Shown here: one piece after another, positions 61,237 through 64,000 of the stretch
Position numbering within the stretch: position 1 is the stretch's first letter
Layout of the letters: each line of letters begins with the position of its first letter
Assembly: GCF_003634215.1 (NCBI RefSeq)
Contig: NZ_RBWX01000010.1
Location: 62,001 to 126,000 of the forward strand
Direction of reading: 5' to 3'
Source: Sphingosinicella microcystinivorans
GTDB taxonomy: Bacteria; Pseudomonadota; Alphaproteobacteria; Sphingomonadales; Sphingomonadaceae
DNA: 64,000 nt
Position numbers and translations under genes: made by a program
The notes under the pieces: model-generated
Told to the model about the DNA's origin: nothing
The model's database searches: none
Seen by the model: only the letters and a program-made list of their open reading frames with translations

Positions 61237-61734
61237 TCAGTTTCCGCCTTCTGGCGCGTGACGTTCTCTCAGTAGGTCTCCGATGCTCCGCCCGTCCACG
61301 CGACAGACTGCGATTACTCGATCGTGCGAGATGACGCGTCCGCTGCGCCCGAGACGAGCCTCGCATCGCGCCCGACGGCCGAACGCGACCTGCTCAAGTA
61401 GCGCCTTTGCTCTGCGACCTTCAGGTGCGTGAAGTTCAGGCGCATTAAAGTCGGCGAGGCGGACTTCAATCCAAGTGCCGGGATCTGCCGCCTGCCCAAC
61501 GCAGAGGCTGTCACCGTCCCCTACGTACCGTACCAAGCCCTCGAATTTCTGCCCTGCGACTGAAGGAAGTCGCCCTTCGCATGGGGCGGCCAGCGCTGGC
61601 GTGGCCCATGAGAACATCATGAGCGCAAAGGTAGCGGCCAGCAGGTGATGAACTGGCCGGGGCGAGTTGATGAAAAACTCTGGGCCGGTCGGGATCAGCG
61701 GCAGCATCAGGTTCTTGCTCGTTGAAGGTTCCAC
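61237..61734 (-). CDS. Secreted thermonuclease-family (SNase-like) protein
   Basis: The 165-residue protein starts at GTG 61734 or ATG 61707. A signal peptide (LLAATFALMMFSWATPALA) precedes an SNase-like domain: VRYVGDGDSLCV (Asp pair), EVRLADFNAPEL (Arg and Glu of the active site, with Asn where SNase has Asp), and a HDRVIAVCRVDGRSIGDLL end. SNase-like proteins cut DNA or RNA in the periplasm or outside the cell. The Asp-to-Asn position may be common in this alphaproteobacterial subfamily, so activity is undecided. It is convergent with brxL. The domain is shorter than staphylococcal nuclease at the C-terminus. Confidence 0.75.
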   Translation of the reverse strand: MEPSTSKNLMLPLIPTGPEFFINSPRPVHHLLAATFALMMFSWATPALAAPCEGRLPSVAGQKFEGLVRYVGDGDSLCVGQAADPGTWIEVRLADFNAPELHAPEGRRAKALLEQVAFGRRARCEARLGRSGRVISHDRVIAVCRVDGRSIGDLLRERHAPEGGN

Positions 61735-61751
61735 CGCCGATATTCCCCCAT

Positions 61752-62348
61752 CTATCCCAGACCGACCTTGTAGCGTGCAAGAAGTCCAACCAATCGGTCG
61801 CGGTCTATTGTCATCGGGTGAGGGGTGCCCGCCGGCGCAAGGCGATCGCCGACGTGCTCAAAGAGCGCGACGCAGATCTCGCCATTGTCGTGGTTGGAGC
61901 GGTAGGCAATGCCGTCCGGCACCGTAGGATGGTCGTGGATGGCTCGCGACCACCGTTGCGCGACGGCATGAGGCCCACTCGTGACGGCACCGGTCGCGCC
62001 GACCTGCGCTAAGCCGGGGCCGTGAAGGGAGACCAAGCGGAGGGTCGCGGTGACCTCTACTTCGGAGAAGGATCGCGCCTCGAGGAAACTCATGGCGACA
62101 AAGCGTGCGCCAACGCTGCGCAGGCAGGTTTCCGCGAAGGCACCTTCGAGCGTCGTCGCGAGATAGCAGACCCCGTAGGTCTTTGTCGGATCGTCGAAGC
62201 GATTGCCGCCAGTCGAGCCGAAAAAGAGCGGACGGAGGTCGCTGCGATGGATGCGCACAAGGCGAGCGCCGCTGGCAATCTCTTCAAGAGGAAGCTCGCG
62301 GCTGGCGAAGTCGGGCGGCGGAAGTGGGCCAGGACTAGGCGGCGCCAT
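61752..62348 (-). CDS. RES-family NAD+-degrading toxin
   Basis: The 198-residue protein has the RES triad: Arg in LVRIHRSDLRPLFF, Glu in TTLEGAFAETCLR and Ser in AYRSNHDNGEI, along with NRFDDPTKTYGVCYLA. RES toxins degrade NAD+ by phosphorolysis or hydrolysis and so deplete the cell. The antitoxin gene lies directly upstream and overlaps its start by 14 bases, as in many Xre-RES pairs. The module is on the minus strand beside BREX. It is full length. Confidence 0.9.
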   Translation of the reverse strand: MAPPSPGPLPPPDFASRELPLEEIASGARLVRIHRSDLRPLFFGSTGGNRFDDPTKTYGVCYLATTLEGAFAETCLRSVGARFVAMSFLEARSFSEVEVTATLRLVSLHGPGLAQVGATGAVTSGPHAVAQRWSRAIHDHPTVPDGIAYRSNHDNGEICVALFEHVGDRLAPAGTPHPMTIDRDRLVGLLARYKVGLG

Positions 62349-63021
62349 GTTCGCCGTAAGCCGCCGCTGCCGTCACCACATCGTCGATCTTGCCCTTGCG
62401 AAGCAGATCGATCGGCCGCTTGCCGCCAAGTCGCTGGTCGCCCGTGAGCATGAAGTTGACGCGCATCCAAGGGTCATCGACCGTGAAGGCGTCGAGCACC
62501 TCCCGGACGCCGGGCAGCAGGCCGTTCTTGCCGATCTGGAAGGCCGGGTAGACATAGCCGTCCCCGACGTCGAGCCAGAAAACCTGGTTACGCTCCCGCT
62601 TGCGGCCGAGGCCCTGCGGCGTGATGCCCAGGTGCTCAGCGAGCTGCTGCGCGGAGAGCGCGCCGCCTTCTGCCTTCAGCATGTCGCGCTTCATCTCCGA
62701 TCCGCGCAGGAATGCCTCGGTCAGAGGATCGGGCTTGTCGGGCTCGATTTCTGCTCCAATCGCGGCGGCTTCACGCAGGGACGTGAATAGCACGTCCGTG
62801 TCGGTCGATGCTCCAACGGCGGCCAGCAAGCGGTCGCGCGGGATCCGTTCTGCAATTCGCGCGAGGGCGCGGCCGGTCCGAAGGACGAAGGCCTCGACGA
62901 GATCCTCGCTTGGTGCGGGCTCCGAACGGCGGCTGCGCGTAGATGCCGTGGAAGTGGCCTTACCTCCGAAGTGGCTGGCGCGACTGCGGCGGCGAGTTCC
63001 GGCTGAAGCTGTGGGCGCCAT
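62335..63021 (-). CDS. Xre/MbcA-type antitoxin of the RES pair
   Basis: The 228-residue protein has a basic, disordered N-terminus (residues 1-40). A middle helical region follows and then a helix-turn-helix segment (LSAQQLAEHLGITPQGLGRKRERN). The C-terminal toxin-binding part (DPWMRVNFMLTGDQRLGGKRPID, read as RVNFMLTGDQRLGGKRPID, then LLRKGKIDDVVTAAAAYGEHG) resembles the MbcA/ParS C-terminal domain. It neutralises the RES toxin and probably autoregulates the operon. The overlap with the toxin start supports pairing. AAGGGA precedes ATG 63021 by 8 bases. The gene is longer than typical Xre antitoxins because of its N-terminus. Confidence 0.8.
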   Translation of the reverse strand: MAPTASAGTRRRSRASHFGGKATSTASTRSRRSEPAPSEDLVEAFVLRTGRALARIAERIPRDRLLAAVGASTDTDVLFTSLREAAAIGAEIEPDKPDPLTEAFLRGSEMKRDMLKAEGGALSAQQLAEHLGITPQGLGRKRERNQVFWLDVGDGYVYPAFQIGKNGLLPGVREVLDAFTVDDPWMRVNFMLTGDQRLGGKRPIDLLRKGKIDDVVTAAAAYGEHGAA

Positions 63022-63267
63022 GGCGATGTCCCTTGGAATGGTTCATTTGTCGTGATAGATATATGCCATGAAAGTCGAAACTTCAATTGCGATTGTCATG
63101 CAGGCACAGAATCCCGCTAATTGTACGATTTTGCACTCCTCCATGGTTCGAGGCGCTGCGCCAAGAGCACCGAGAAGCGCCGGGCACCGCCGATCTTGCG
63201 TCGGCAGCACCTCGCGCAACCCATTGATGTCCGTGCGCTTTTCTCGATTTTGTGCAATCTTGGGCGC

Positions 63268-63510
63268 ATGGATGTCAAGGCTGCAGCACCCACCTCGGCG
63301 GACGTCATCGACTTCTTCGACTACGTGTCCTCCGAGCCCCGCACAAGCCGTCAGAGGGGTGACGTTGAACGCCGAACCGCGGTCTCTCGACTGGGCATGC
63401 GGATCACGGACGATTGGCCGGCATGCGTGCCGGTCACGGAGGCTGAACTGGATCTGTTCGAGGCCCATTTCGGCCCGCTCATCGATGAGCTGCTGCGCTC
63501 GACAGACTGA
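63268..63510 (+). CDS. Small hypothetical protein upstream of the serine recombinase
   Basis: The product is 80 residues from ATG 63268, acidic overall, with DVIDFFDYVSSEPRTSRQRG at the N-terminus and TEAELDLFEAHFGPLIDELL at the C-terminus; helices are likely at both ends. I do not recognise a domain. The serine recombinase starts 22 bases after its stop, so the two are co-transcribed and it may be an accessory or excision factor. A longer frame from TTG 63121 is unlikely. The 246 bases before it (63022-63267) are AT-rich near 63040-63130 and hold the divergent promoters. Confidence 0.6.
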   Translation: MDVKAAAPTSADVIDFFDYVSSEPRTSRQRGDVERRTAVSRLGMRITDDWPACVPVTEAELDLFEAHFGPLIDELLRSTD

Positions 63511-63531
63511 CTTGTTGAATGGAGGTCCTGC

Positions 63532-64000
63532 ATGAACGCCAAAGCGACCCCCGCCTTGGCATCGCCAGGGCGTGCCGCCCTCTATCTCCGCGTCTCGACC
63601 GGGCGCCAAGCCGAACATGATCTCTCGATTCCCGATCAGCGGCGTCAGCTACGCGCTTATTGCGAGGGGAAGGGGATTGCCGTGGTCGCCGAGTTCGTCG
63701 AACCCGGAGCGTCCGCGACGGACGACCGTCGTCCCGAGTTTCAGAGGATGATGGACGCCGCAGCGGAGAAGCCCGCGCCGTTCGACTGCATTATCGTCCA
63801 CTCGTTCTCCCGGTTCTTCCGCGATCAGTTCCAGCTTGAGTTCTACGTGCGTCGGCTGGTGAAGAGCGGGATCCGCCTGATTTCCATCACGCAGGACCTC
63901 GGCGATGATCCCATGAGCGTGATGATGCGTCAGATCATGGCGCTATTCGATGAATATCAGTCGAAGGAAAATGCCAAGCATACGCTTCGCGCCATGCGTG
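63532..64000 (+). CDS. Serine recombinase family protein, N-terminal part
   Basis: The reading begins at ATG 63532 with GGAGG 7 bases upstream and runs off the right edge after 156 residues. The N-terminal catalytic domain shows the resolvase/invertase motif AALYLRVSTGRQAEHDLSIP (Arg20, nucleophile Ser22), then DCIIVHSFSRFFRD and ISITQDLGDDPMSVMMRQIM. The continuing YQSKENAKHTLRAM suggests a large serine integrase with a DNA-binding recombinase domain beyond the window. It is a candidate for the integrase of the defence-laden element. Partial only because the window ends. Confidence 0.9.
   Translation, partial: MNAKATPALASPGRAALYLRVSTGRQAEHDLSIPDQRRQLRAYCEGKGIAVVAEFVEPGASATDDRRPEFQRMMDAAAEKPAPFDCIIVHSFSRFFRDQFQLEFYVRRLVKSGIRLISITQDLGDDPMSVMMRQIMALFDEYQSKENAKHTLRAMR

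Noticed and set aside
61237-61734. Asp-to-Asn change in the SNase-like protein as evidence of a dead enzyme
   Set aside because: The position seems variable in this subfamily, so inactivity cannot be claimed from it alone.
1-64000. CRISPR arrays, tRNA or rRNA genes
   Set aside because: No regularly spaced repeats and no cloverleaf or rRNA-like segment was seen on either strand by eye.

Overview
The window is high-GC DNA with sphingomonad-type genes, so I read it as chromosome or large replicon from an alphaproteobacterium of the Sphingomonadales. The main grounds are a lasso-peptide cluster with an Atxe2-type isopeptidase, a FecI/FecR/TonB-receptor unit, a LuxI/LuxR pair and an alphaproteobacterial integrative-element backbone (DUF736, DUF2493, Toprim, strawberry notch, ArdC). 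The assignment is inference; no rRNA or housekeeping marker is present.

Layout. (1) 1-1354: end of an amino-acid metabolism region with a class III aminotransferase (partial), a divergent Lrp/AsnC regulator and a broken M55 D-aminopeptidase. (2) About 1.37-4.85 kb: a low-GC insert with a Rieske oxygenase, a DJ-1/PfpI protein and an FAD amine oxidase. (3) 5.1-18.4 kb: a lasso-peptide locus. The plus strand carries ECF sigma, FecR, TonB receptor and isopeptidase. The minus strand carries luxR, luxI, a phytanoyl-CoA-dioxygenase-like gene, a GntR regulator, the 41-residue precursor, a fused B protease and the C cyclase, in that transcriptional order. A second luxR is divergent. The arrangement suggests density-controlled production coupled to receptor uptake and ring opening by the isopeptidase.

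(4) 18.9-35.9 kb: parts of an integrative element (DUF2285 protein, two DUF736 proteins, small membrane proteins, DUF2493, Toprim primase-like protein, strawberry-notch helicase with a lost N-terminus, ArdC). An AbiE toxin-antitoxin pair and a Gabija system (gajA-gajB) sit among them. No conjugation (VirB/TraG) genes are seen in the window.

(5) 35.9-45.5 kb: a minus-strand operon that I do not recognise as a named system. It holds a 47-residue basic protein, an AddB-like PD-(D/E)XK nuclease, an AddA-like UvrD helicase-nuclease and a 1113-residue SF2 helicase. (6) 45.6-61.2 kb: a complete type I BREX operon (WYL regulator, brxA, brxB, brxC, pglX, pglZ, brxL). An ABC-type ATPase and a small protein with a PD-(D/E)XK-like motif are translationally coupled between brxC and pglX. 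(7) 61.2-64 kb: a thermonuclease-family protein, a RES/antitoxin pair, a small unknown protein and the start of a serine recombinase that may be part of the element's integration module.

The strongest candidates for undescribed biology are the BREX-embedded ATPase/nuclease pair, the AddAB-like plus SF2 helicase operon divergent from BREX, and the quorum-sensing-linked lasso cluster with its own 2-oxoglutarate dioxygenase.
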